Under the pieces are notes generated by a model that was not told the DNA's origin, searched no databases, and saw only the letters and a program-made list of their open reading frames with translations. The position numbers and the translations under genes were made by a program. Below are positions 26,101 to 39,000 of a stretch of 64,000 nt of DNA, in pieces (position 1 is the stretch's first letter; every line of letters starts with the position of its first letter). Source of the DNA: Luzula sylvatica (taxonomy: Eukaryota; Streptophyta; Magnoliopsida; Poales; Juncaceae); assembly GCA_946800325.1 (NCBI GenBank), contig OX326957.1, positions 20,957,007-21,021,006 on the forward strand, read 5' to 3'.

Positions 26101-26412
26101 TTCGATTCAAAACAAGATTTTAACGCTTTGAGGAGTTCAAATAACGTGTTTTGAGATCATTTGTATCTTATCTTTTACTACATAACTTTTCACCAAATTT
26201 CACAAACACTAAGAAAGTTTGTTTTTCGATTCAAAACAAGATTTTAACGCTTTGTGGAGTTCAAGTAACGTGTTTTGAGATCATTTGTATCGTATATTTT
26301 ACTACATAACTTTTCACCAAATTTCACAAACACTAAGTAAGTTTGTTTTTCGATTCAAAACAAGATTTTAACGCTTTGTGGAGTTAAAATAACGTGTTTT
26401 GAGTTCATTTGT
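23189..26412 (+). repeat. HOR unit, 26 monomers, type B
   Basis: This is a copy of the 26-mer architecture at 8681, displaced by exactly 14,508 bp (117 monomers). It has M5 with p53C (23809), the p70G hybrid at 24181, p106C at 24903-24908, and the M18-plain, M19-plain, M20-p101G ending. I saw no marker difference between the two. Confidence 0.9.
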
Positions 26413-29016
26413 ATCGTATCGTTTACTACATAACTTTTCACCAAATTTCACAAACACTAAGAAAGTTTGTTTTTCGATTCAGAACAAGATTTTAACGCTT
26501 TGTGGAGTTCCAATAACGTGTTTTGAGTTCATTTGTATCGTATCTTTTACTGCATAACTTTTCACCAAATTTCACAAACACTAAGAAAGTTTATTTTTCG
26601 ATTCAAAACAAGATTTTAACGCTTTTTGGAGTTTAAATAACGTGTTTTGAGATCATTTGTATCGTATCTTTTACTACATAACTTTTCACCAAATTTCACA
26701 AACACTAAGAAAGTTTGTTTTTCGATTCAAAACAAGATTTTAACGCTTTGAGGAGTTCAAATAACGTGTTTTGAGATCATTTGTATCTTACCTTTTACTA
26801 CATAACTTTTCACCAAATTTCACAAACACTAAGAAAGTTTGTTTTTCGATTCAAAACAAGATTTTAACGCTTGGTGGAGTTCAAATAACGTGTTTTGAGA
26901 TCAATTGTATCGTATCTTTTACTACATAACTTTTCACCAAATTTCACAAACAGTAAGAAAGTTTGTTTTTCGATTCAAAATAAGATTTTAACGCTTTGAG
27001 GAGTTTAAATAACGTGTTTTGAGATCATTTGTATCGTATATTTTACTAAATAACTTTTCACCAAATTTCACAAACACTAAGAAAGTTTGTTTTTCGATTC
27101 AAAACAAGATTTTAACGCTTTGTGGAGTTCAAATAACGTGTTTTGAGTTCATTTGTATCGTATGTTTTACTGCATAACTTTTCACCAAATTTCACAAACA
27201 CTAAGAAAGTTTGTTTTTCGATTCAAAACAAGATTTTAACGCTTTGTGGAGTTCAAATAACGTGTTTTGAGATCATTTGTATCGTATCTTTTACTGCATA
27301 ACTTTTCACCAAATTTCACAAACACTAAGAAAGTTTGTTTTTCGATTCAAAACAAGATTTTAACGCTTTGTGGAGTTCCAATAACGTGTTTTGAGTTCAT
27401 TTGCATCGTATCTTTTACTACATAACTTTTCACCAAATTTCACAAACACTAAGAAAGTTTGTTTTTCGATTCAAAACAAGATTTTAACGCTTTGTGGAGT
27501 TCAAATAACGTGTTTTGAGTTCATTTGTATCGTATGTTTTACTGCATAACTTTTCACCAAATTTCACAAACACTAAGAAAGTTTGTTTTTCGATTCAAAA
27601 CAAGATTTTAACGCTTTGTGGAGTTCAAATAACGTGTTTTGAGATCATTTGTATCGTATCTTTTACTGCATAACTTTTCACCAAATTTCACAAACACTAA
27701 GAAAGTTTGTTTTTCGATTCAAAACAAGATTTTAACGCTTTGTGGAGTTCCAATAACGTGTTTTGAGTTCATTTGTATCGTATCTTTTACTACATAACTT
27801 TTCACCAAATTTCACAAACACTAAGAAAGTTTGTTTTTCGATTCAAAACAAGATTTTAACGCTTTGTGGAGTTCAAATAACGTGTTTTGAGTTCATTTGT
27901 ATCGTATCTTTTACTACATAACTTTTCACCAAATTTCACAAATACTAAGGAAGTTTGTTTTTCGATTCAAAACAAGATTTTAACGCTTTGTGGAGTTCAA
28001 ATAACGTGTTTTGAGATCATTTGTATCGTATCTTTTACTACATAACTTTTTACCAAATTTCACAAACACTAAGTAAGTTTATTTTTCGATTCAAAACAAG
28101 ATTTTAACGTTTTGAGGAGTTCAAATAACGTGTTTTGAGATCATTTATATCGTATCTTATACTGCATAACTTTTCACCAAATTTCACAAACACTAAGAAA
28201 GTTTGTTTTTCGATTCAAAACTAGATTTTAACGCTTTGAGGAGTTCAAATAACGTGTTTTGAGATCATTTGTATCTTATCTTTTACTACATAACTTTTCA
28301 CCAAATTTCACAAACACTAAGAAAGTTTGTTTTTCGATTCAAAACAAGATTTTAACGCTTTGTGGAGTTCAAATAACGTGTTTTGAGATCATTTGTATCG
28401 TATCTTTTACTACATAACTTTTCACCAAATTTCACAAACACTAAGAAAGTTTGTTTTTCGATTCAAAACAAGATTTTAACGCTTTGTGGAGTTCCAATAA
28501 CGTGTTTTGAGTTCATTTGTATCGTATCTTTTACTACATAACTTTTCACCAAATTTCACAAACACTAAGAAAGTTTGTTTTTCGATTCAGAACAAGATTT
28601 TAACGCTTTGTGGAGTTCCAATAACGTGTTTTGAGTTCATTTGTATCGTATCTTTTACTGCATAACTTTTCACCAAATTTCACAAACACTAAGAAAGTTT
28701 GTTTTTCGATTCAAAACAAGATTTTAACACTTTGTGGAGTTTAAATAACGTGTTTTGAGATCATTTGTATCGTATCTTTTACTACATAACTTTTCACCAA
28801 ATTTCACAAACACTAAGAAAGTTTGTTTTTCTATTCAAAACAAGATTTTAACGCTTTGAGGAGTTCAAATAACGTGTTTTGAGATCATTTGTATCTTATC
28901 TTTTACTACATAACTTTTCACCAAATTTCACAAACACTAAGAAAGTTTGTTTTTCGATTCAAAACAAGATTTTAACGCTTTGTGGAGTTAAAATAACGTG
29001 TTTTGAGTTCATTTGT
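26413..29016 (+). repeat. HOR unit, 21 monomers, type A
   Basis: This unit corresponds to the one at 11905 at an offset of 14,508 bp, with type A markers (M3 p7C at 26785, M4 p45G). It ends in an M20/M21 hybrid (28893) that lacks the p54A found at 14385. Confidence 0.9.
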
Positions 29017-32000
29017 ATCGTATCGTTTACTACATAACTTTTCACCAAATTTCACAAACACTAAGAAAGTTTGTTTTTCGATTCAGAACAAGATTTTAAC
29101 GCTTTGTGGAGTTCCAATAACGTGTTTTGAGTTCATTTGTATCGTATCTTTTACTGCATAACTTTTCACCAAATTTCACAAACACTAAGAAAGTTTATTT
29201 TTCGATTCAAAACAAGATTTTAACGCTTTTTGGAGTTTAAATAACGTGTTTTGAGATCATTTGTATCGTATCTTTTACTACATAACTTTTCACCAAATTT
29301 CACAAACACTAAGAAATTTTGTTTTTCGATTCAAAACAAGATTTTAACGCTTTGAGGAGTTCAAATAACGTGTTTTGAGATCATTTGTATCTTATCTTTT
29401 ACTACATAACTTTTCACCAAATTTCACAAACACTAAGAAAGTTTGTTTTTCGATTCAAAACAAGATTTTAACGCTTGGTGGAGTTCAAATAACGTGTTTT
29501 GAGATCATTTGTATCGTATCTTTTACTACATAACTTTTCACCAAATTTCACAAACACTAAGAAAGTTTGTTTTTCGATTCAAAATAAGATTTTTACGCTT
29601 TGAGGAGTTTAAATAACGTGTTTTGAGATCATTTGTATCGTATCTTTTACTAAATAACTTTTCACCAAATTTCACAAACACTAAGAAAGTTTGTTTTTCG
29701 ATTCAAAACAAGATTTTAACGCTTTGTGGAGTTCAAATAACGTGTTTTGAGTTCATTTGTATCGTATGTTTTACTGCATAACTTTTCACCAAATTTCACA
29801 AACACTAAGAAAGTTTGTTTTTCGATTCAAAACAAGATTTTAACGCTTTGTGGAGTTCAAATAACGTGTTTTGAGATCATTTGTATCGTATCTTTTACTG
29901 CATAACTTTTCACCAAATTTCACAAACACTAAGAAAGTTTGTTTTTCGATTCAAAACAAGATTTTAACGCTTTGTGGAGTTCCAATAACGTGTTTTGAGT
30001 TCATTTGCATCGTATCTTTTACTACATAACTTTTCACCAAATTTCACAAACACTAAGAAAGTTTGTTTTTCGATTCAAAACAAGATTTTAACGCTTTGTG
30101 GAGTTCAAATAACGTGTTTTGAGTTCATTTGTATCGTATGTTTTACTGCATAACTTTTCACCAAATTTCACAAACACTAAGAAAGTTTGTTTTTCGATTC
30201 AAAACAAGATTTTAACGCTTTGTGGAGTTCAAATAACGTGTTTTGAGATCATTTGTATCGTATCTTTTACTGCATAACTTTTCACCAAATTTCACAAACA
30301 CTAAGAAAGTTTGTTTTTCGATTCAAAACAAGATTTTAACGCTTTGTGGAGTTCCAATAACGTGTTTTGAGTTCATTTGTATCGTATCTTTTACTACATA
30401 ACTTTTCACCAAATTTCACAAACACTAAGAAAGTTTGTTTTTCGATTCAAAACAAGATTTTAACGCTTTGTGGAGTTCAAATAACGTGTTTTGAGTTCAT
30501 TTGTATCGTATCTTTTACTACATAACTTTTCACCAAATTTCACAAATACTAAGGAAGTTTGTTTTTCGATTCAAAACAAGATTTTAACGCTTTGTGGAGT
30601 TCAAATAACGTGTTTTGAGATCATTTGTATCGTATCTTTTACTACATAACTTTTTACCAAATTTCACAAACACTAAGTAAGTTTATTTTTCGATTCAAAA
30701 CAAGATTTTAACGTTTTGAGGAGTTCAAATAACGTGTTTTGAGATCATTTATATCGTATCTTATACTGCATAACTTTTCACCAAATTTCACAAACACTAA
30801 GAAAGTTTGTTTTTCGATTCAAAACTAGATTTTAACGCTTTGAGGAGTTCAAATAACGTGTTTTGAGATCATTTGTATCTTATCTTTTACTACATAACTT
30901 TTCACCAAATTTCACAAACACTAAGAAAGTTTGTTTTTCGATTCAAAACAAGATTTTAACGCTTTGTGGAGTTCAAATAACGTGTTTTGAGATCATTTGT
31001 ATCGTATCTTTTACTACATAACTTTTCACCAAATTTCACAAACACTAAGAAAGTTTGTTTTTCGATTCAAAACAAGATTTTAACGCTTTGAGGAGTTCAA
31101 ATAACGTGTTTTGAGATCATTTGTATCTTACCTTTTACTACATAACTTTTCACCAAATTTCACAAACACTAAGAAAGTTTGTTTTTCGATTCAAAACAAG
31201 ATTTTAACGCTTGGTGGAGTTCAAATAACGTGTTTTGAGATCAATTGTATCGTATCTTTTACTACATAACTTTTCACCAAATTTCACAAACAGTAAGAAA
31301 GTTTGTTTTTCGATTCAAAATAAGATTTTAACGCTTTGAGGAGTTTAAATAACGTGTTTTGAGATCATTTGTATCGTATATTTTACTAAATAACTTTTCA
31401 CCAAATTTCACAAACACTAAGAAAGTTTGTTTTTCGATTCAAAACAAGATTTTAACGCTTTGTGGAGTTCAAATAACGTGTTTTGAGTTCATTTGTATCG
31501 TATGTTTTACTGCATAACTTTTCACCAAATTTCACAAACACTAAGAAAGTTTGTTTTTCGATTCAAAACAAGATTTTAACGCTTTGTGGAGTTCAAATAA
31601 CGTGTTTTGAGATCATTTGTATCGTATCTTTTACTGCATAACTTTTCACCAAATTTCACAAACACTAAGAAAGTTTGTTTTTCGATTCAAAACAAGATTT
31701 TAACGCTTTGTGGAGTTCCAATAACGTGTTTTGAGTTCATTTGCATCGTATCTTTTACTACATAACTTTTCACCAAATTTCACAAACACTAAGAAAGTTT
31801 GTTTTTCGATTCAAAACAAGATTTTAACGCTTTGTGGAGTTCAAATAACGTGTTTTGAGTTCATTTGTATCGTATGTTTTACTGCATAACTTTTCACCAA
31901 ATTTCACAAACACTAAGAAAGTTTGTTTTTCGATTCAAAACAAGATTTTAACGCTTTGTGGAGTTCAAATAACGTGTTTTGAGATCATTTGTATCGTATC

Positions 32001-33356
32001 TTTTACTGCATAACTTTTCACCAAATTTCACAAACACTAAGAAAGTTTGTTTTTCGATTCAAAACAAGATTTTAACGCTTTGTGGAGTTCCAATAACGTG
32101 TTTTGAGTTCATTTGTATCGTATCTTTTACTACATAACTTTTCACCAAATTTCACAAACACTAAGAAAGTTTGTTTTTCGATTCAAAACAAGATTTTAAC
32201 GCTTTGTGGAGTTCAAATAACGTGTTTTGAGTTCATTTGTATCGTATCTTTTACTACATAACTTTTCACCAAATTTCACAAATACTAAGGAAGTTTGTTT
32301 TTCGATTCAAAACAAGATTTTAACGCTTTGTGGAGTTCAAATAACGTGTTTTGAGATCATTTGTATCGTATCTTTTACTACATAACTTTTTACCAAATTT
32401 CACAAACACTAAGTAAGTTTATTTTTCGATTCAAAACAAGATTTTAACGTTTTGAGGAGTTCAAATAACGTGTTTTGAGATCATTTATATCGTATCTTAT
32501 ACTGCATAACTTTTCACCAAATTTCACAAACACTAAGAAAGTTTGTTTTTCGATTCAAAACTAGATTTTAACGCTTTGAGGAGTTCAAATAACGTGTTTT
32601 GAGATCATTTGTATCTTATCTTTTACTACATAACTTTTCACCAAATTTCACAAACACTAAGAAAGTTTGTTTTTCGATTCAAAACAAGATTTTAACGCTT
32701 TGTGGAGTTCAAATAACGTGTTTTGAGATCATTTGTATCGTATCTTTTACTACATAACTTTTCACCAAATTTCACAAACACTAAGAAAGTTTGTTTTTCG
32801 ATTCAAAACAAGATTTTAACGCTTTGTGGAGTTCCAATAACGTGTTTTGAGTTCATTTGTATCGTATCTTTTACTACATAACTTTTCACCAAATTTCACA
32901 AACACTAAGAAAGTTTGTTTTTCGATTCAGAACAAGATTTTAACGCTTTGTGGAGTTCCAATAACGTGTTTTGAGTTCATTTGTATCGTATCTTTTACTG
33001 CATAACTTTTCACCAAATTTCACAAACACTAAGAAAGTTTGTTTTTCGATTCAAAACAAGATTTTAACACTTTGTGGAGTTTAAATAACGTGTTTTGAGA
33101 TCATTTGTATCGTATCTTTTACTACATAACTTTTCACCAAATTTCACAAACACTAAGAAAGTTTGTTTTTCTATTCAAAACAAGATTTTAACGCTTTGAG
33201 GAGTTCAAATAACGTGTTTTGAGATCATTTGTATCTTATCTTTTACTACATAACTTTTCACCAAATTTCACAAACACTAAGAAAGTTTGTTTTTCGATTC
33301 AAAACAAGATTTTAACGCTTTGTGGAGTTAAAATAACGTGTTTTGAGTTCATTTGT
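29017..33356 (+). repeat. Composite HOR, 35 monomers, type B joined to type A
   Basis: M0-M15 of a type B unit (29017-31000, M2 p53T) are joined at 31001 to a monomer that behaves as M2 (p91A). M3 with p7C (31125), M4 with p45G, M5 with p8A and the rest of a type A 21-mer follow, ending in an M20/M21 hybrid at 33233. The count is 16 + 1 + 18 = 35 monomers. The junction is therefore an in-register exchange between M16 and M2, which both begin TACTAC. Confidence 0.88.
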
Positions 33357-36084
33357 ATCGTATCGTTTACTACATAACTTTTCACCAAATTTCACAAACA
33401 CTAAGAAAGTTTGTTTTTCGATTCAGAACAAGATTTTAACGCTTTGTGGAGTTCCAATAACGTGTTTTGAGTTCATTTGTATCGTATCTTTTACTGCATA
33501 ACTTTTCACCAAATTTCACAAACACTAAGAAAGTTTATTTTTCGATTCAAAACAAGATTTTAACGCTTTTTGGAGTTTAAATAACGTGTTTTGAGATCAT
33601 TTGTATCGTATCTTTTACTACATAACTTTTCACCAAATTTCACAAACACTAAGAAATTTTGTTTTTCGATTCAAAACAAGATTTTAACGCTTTGAGGAGT
33701 TCAAATAACGTGTTTTGAGATCATTTGTATCTTATCTTTTACTACATAACTTTTCACCAAATTTCACAAACACTAAGAAAGTTTGTTTTTCGATTCAAAA
33801 CAAGATTTTAACGCTTGGTGGAGTTCAAATAACGTGTTTTGAGATCATTTGTATCGTATCTTTTACTACATAACTTTTCACCAAATTTCACAAACACTAA
33901 GAAAGTTTGTTTTTCGATTCAAAATAAGATTTTTACGCTTTGAGGAGTTTAAATAACGTGTTTTGAGATCATTTGTATCGTATCTTTTACTAAATAACTT
34001 TTCACCAAATTTCACAAACACTAAGAAAGTTTGTTTTTCGATTCAAAACAAGATTTTAACGCTTTGTGGAGTTCAAATAACGTGTTTTGAGTTCATTTGT
34101 ATCGTATGTTTTACTGCATAACTTTTCACCAAATTTCACAAACACTAAGAAAGTTTGTTTTTCGATTCAAAACAAGATTTTAACGCTTTGTGGAGTTCAA
34201 ATAACGTGTTTTGAGATCATTTGTATCGTATCTTTTACTGCATAACTTTTCACCAAATTTCACAAACACTAAGAAAGTTTGTTTTTCGATTCAAAACAAG
34301 ATTTTAACGCTTTGTGGAGTTCCAATAACGTGTTTTGAGTTCATTTGCATCGTATCTTTTACTACATAACTTTTCACCAAATTTCACAAACACTAAGAAA
34401 GTTTGTTTTTCGATTCAAAACAAGATTTTAACGCTTTGTGGAGTTCAAATAACGTGTTTTGAGTTCATTTGTATCGTATGTTTTACTGCATAACTTTTCA
34501 CCAAATTTCACAAACACTAAGAAAGTTTGTTTTTCGATTCAAAACAAGATTTTAACGCTTTGTGGAGTTCAAATAACGTGTTTTGAGATCATTTGTATCG
34601 TATCTTTTACTGCATAACTTTTCACCAAATTTCACAAACACTAAGAAAGTTTGTTTTTCGATTCAAAACAAGATTTTAACGCTTTGTGGAGTTCCAATAA
34701 CGTGTTTTGAGTTCATTTGTATCGTATCTTTTACTACATAACTTTTCACCAAATTTCACAAACACTAAGAAAGTTTGTTTTTCGATTCAAAACAAGATTT
34801 TAACGCTTTGTGGAGTTCAAATAACGTGTTTTGAGTTCATTTGTATCGTATCTTTTACTACATAACTTTTCACCAAATTTCACAAATACTAAGGAAGTTT
34901 GTTTTTCGATTCAAAACAAGATTTTAACGCTTTGTGGAGTTCAAATAACGTGTTTTGAGATCATTTGTATCGTATCTTTTACTACATAACTTTTTACCAA
35001 ATTTCACAAACACTAAGTAAGTTTATTTTTCGATTCAAAACAAGATTTTAACGTTTTGAGGAGTTCAAATAACGTGTTTTGAGATCATTTATATCGTATC
35101 TTATACTGCATAACTTTTCACCAAATTTCACAAACACTAAGAAAGTTTGTTTTTCGATTCAAAACTAGATTTTAACGCTTTGAGGAGTTCAAATAACGTG
35201 TTTTGAGATCATTTGTATCTTATCTTTTACTACATAACTTTTCACCAAATTTCACAAACACTAAGAAAGTTTGTTTTTCGATTCAAAACAAGATTTTAAC
35301 GCTTTGTGGAGTTCAAATAACGTGTTTTGAGATCATTTGTATCGTATCTTTTACTACATAACTTTTCACCAAATTTCACAAACACTAAGAAAGTTTGTTT
35401 TTCGATTCAAAACAAGATTTTAACGCTTTGTGGAGTTCCAATAACGTGTTTTGAGTTCATTTGTATCGTATCTTTTACTACATAACTTTTCACCAAATTT
35501 CACAAACACTAAGAAAGTTTGTTTTTCGATTCAGAACAAGATTTTAACGCTTTGTGGAGTTCCAATAACGTGTTTTGAGTTCATTTGTATCGTATCTTTT
35601 ACTGCATAACTTTTCCCCAAATTTCACAAACACTAAGAAAGTTTGTTTTTCGATTCAAAACAAGATTTTAACACTTTGTGGAGTTTAAATAACGTGTTTT
35701 GAGATCATTTGTATCGTATCTTTTACTACATAACTTTTCACCAAATTTCACAAACACTAAGAAAGTTTGTTTTTCTATTCAAAACAAGATTTTAACGCTT
35801 TGAGGAGTTCAAATAACGTGTTTTGAGATCATTTGTATCTTATCTTTTACTACATAACTTTTCACCAAATTTCACAAACACTAAGAAAGTTTGTTTTTCG
35901 ATTCAAAACAAGATTTTAACGCTTTGTGGAGTTCAAATAACGTGTTTTGAGATCATTTGTATCGTATATTTTACTACATAACTTTTCACCAAATTTCACA
36001 AACACTAAGTAAGTTTGTTTTTCGATTCAAAACAAGATTTTAACGCTTTGTGGAGTTAAAATAACGTGTTTTGAGTTCATTTGT
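33357..36084 (+). repeat. HOR unit, 22 monomers, type B
   Basis: Full 2728-bp unit with M2 p53T (33605), M5 with p53 G (33977), M8 at 34349 after p124C, M18 with p28C (35589) and a complete M21 (35961). It matches the unit at 17113 at an offset of 16,244 bp (131 monomers). Confidence 0.9.
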
Positions 36085-39000
36085 ATCGTATCGTTTACTA
36101 CATAACTTTTCACCAAATTTCACAAACACTAAGAAAGTTTGTTTTTCGATTCAGAACAAGATTTTAACGCTTTGTGGAGTTCCAATAACGTGTTTTGAGT
36201 TCATTTGTATCGTATCTTTTACTGCATAACTTTTCACCAAATTTCACAAACACTAAGAAAGTTTATTTTTCGATTCAAAACAAGATTTTAACGCTTTTTG
36301 GAGTTTAAATAACGTGTTTTGAGATCATTTGTATCGTATCTTTTACTACATAACTTTTCACCAAATTTCACAAACACTAAGAAATTTTGTTTTTCGATTC
36401 AAAACAAGATTTTAACGCTTTGAGGAGTTCAAATAACGTGTTTTGAGATCATTTGTATCTTATCTTTTACTACATAACTTTTCACCAAATTTCACAAACA
36501 CTAAGAAAGTTTGTTTTTCGATTCAAAACAAGATTTTAACGCTTGGTGGAGTTCAAATAACGTGTTTTGAGATCATTTGTATCGTATCTTTTACTACATA
36601 ACTTTTCACCAAATTTCACAAACACTAAGAAAGTTTGTTTTTCGATTCAAAATAAGATTTTTACGCTTTGAGGAGTTTAAATAACGTGTTTTGAGATCAT
36701 TTGTATCGTATCTTTTACTAAATAACTTTTCACCAAATTTCACAAACACTAAGAAACTTTGTTTTTCGATTCAAAACAAGATTTTAACGCTTTGTGGAGT
36801 TCAAATAACGTGTTTTGAGTTCATTTGTATCGTATGTTTTACTGCATAACTTTTCACCAAATTTCACAAACACTAAGAAAGTTTGTTTTTCGATTCAAAA
36901 CAAGATTTTAACGCTTTGTGGAGTTCAAATAACGTGTTTTGAGATCATTTGTATCGTATCTTTTACTGCATAACTTTTCACCAAATTTCACAAACACTAA
37001 GAAAGTTTGTTTTTCGATTCAAAACAAGATTTTAACGCTTTGTGGAGTTCCAATAACGTGTTTTGAGTTCATTTGCATCGTATCTTTTACTACATAACTT
37101 TTCACCAAATTTCACAAACACTAAGAAAGTTTGTTTTTCGATTCAAAACAAGATTTTAACGCTTTGTGGAGTTCAAATAACGTGTTTTGAGTTCATTTGT
37201 ATCGTATGTTTTACTGCATAACTTTTCACCAAATTTCACAAACACTAAGAAAGTTTGTTTTTCGATTCAAAACAAGATTTTAACGCTTTGTGGAGTTCAA
37301 ATAACGTGTTTTGAGATCATTTGTATCGTATCTTTTACTGCATAACTTTTCACCAAATTTCACAAACACTAAGAAAGTTTGTTTTTCGATTCAAAACAAG
37401 ATTTTAACGCTTTGTGGAGTTCCAATAACGTGTTTTGAGTTCATTTGTATCGTATCTTTTACTACATAACTTTTCACCAAATTTCACAAACACTAAGAAA
37501 GTTTGTTTTTCGATTCAAAACAAGATTTTAACGCTTTGTGGAGTTCAAATAACGTGTTTTGAGTTCATTTGTATCGTATCTTTTACTACATAACTTTTCA
37601 CCAAATTTCACAAATACTAAGGAAGTTTGTTTTTCGATTCAAAACAAGATTTTAACGCTTTGTGGAGTTCAAATAACGTGTTTTGAGATCATTTGTATCG
37701 TATCTTTTACTACATAACTTTTTACCAAATTTCACAAACACTAAGTAAGTTTATTTTTCGATTCAAAACAAGATTTTAACGTTTTGAGGAGTTCAAATAA
37801 CGTGTTTTGAGATCATTTATATCGTATCTTATACTGCATAACTTTTCACCAAATTTCACAAACACTAAGAAAGTTTGTTTTTCGATTCAAAACTAGATTT
37901 TAACGCTTTGAGGAGTTCAAATAACGTGTTTTGAGATCATTTGTATCTTATCTTTTACTACATAACTTTTCACCAAATTTCACAAACACTAAGAAAGTTT
38001 GTTTTTCGATTCAAAACAAGATTTTAACGCTTTGTGGAGTTCAAATAACGTGTTTTGAGATCATTTGTATCGTATCTTTTACTACATAACTTTTCACCAA
38101 ATTTCACAAACACTAAGAAAGTTTGTTTTTCGATTCAAAACAAGATTTTAACGCTTTGTGGAGTTCCAATAACGTGTTTTGAGTTCATTTGTATCGTATC
38201 TTTTACTACATAACTTTTCACCAAATTTCACAAACACTAAGAAAGTTTGTTTTTCGATTCAGAACAAGATTTTAACGCTTTGTGGAGTTCCAATAACGTG
38301 TTTTGAGTTCATTTGTATCGTATCTTTCACTGCATAACTTTTCCCCAAATTTCACAAACACTAAGAAAGTTTGTTTTTCGATTCAAAACAAGATTTTAAC
38401 ACTTTGTGGAGTTTAAATAACGTGTTTTGAGATCATTTGTATCGTATCTTTTACTACATAACTTTTCACCAAATTTCACAAACACTAAGAAAGTTTGTTT
38501 TTCTATTCAAAACAAGATTTTAACGCTTTGAGGAGTTCAAATAACGTGTTTTGAGATCATTTGTATCTTATCTTTTACTACATAACTTTTCACCAAATTT
38601 CACAAACACTAAGAAAGTTTGTTTTTCGATTCAAAACAAGATTTTAACGCTTTGTGGAGTTCAAATAACGTGTTTTGAGATCATTTGTATCGTATATTTT
38701 ACTACATAACTTTTCACCAAATTTCACAAACACTAAGTAAGTTTGTTTTTCGATTCAAAACAAGATTTTAACGCTTTGTGGAGTTAAAATAACGTGTTTT
38801 GAGTTCATTTGTATCGTATCGTTTACTACATAACTTTTCACCAAATTTCACAAACACTAAGAAAGTTTGTTTTTCGATTCAGAACAAGATTTTAACGCTT
38901 TGTGGAGTTCCAATAACGTGTTTTGAGTTCATTTGTATCGTATCTTTTACTGCATAACTTTTCACCAAATTTCACAAACACTAAGAAAGTTTATTTTTCG

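Larger units (their letters stand above)
21205..31001 (+). repeat. Long-range duplicate, right copy (partner 6697-16493)
   Basis: This is the partner of the block at 6697, at an offset of 117 monomers. The order of unit lengths (end of a 22-mer, 26, 21, then most of another unit) is the same in both. The right edge coincides with the M16/M2 junction at 31001. Confidence 0.8.
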
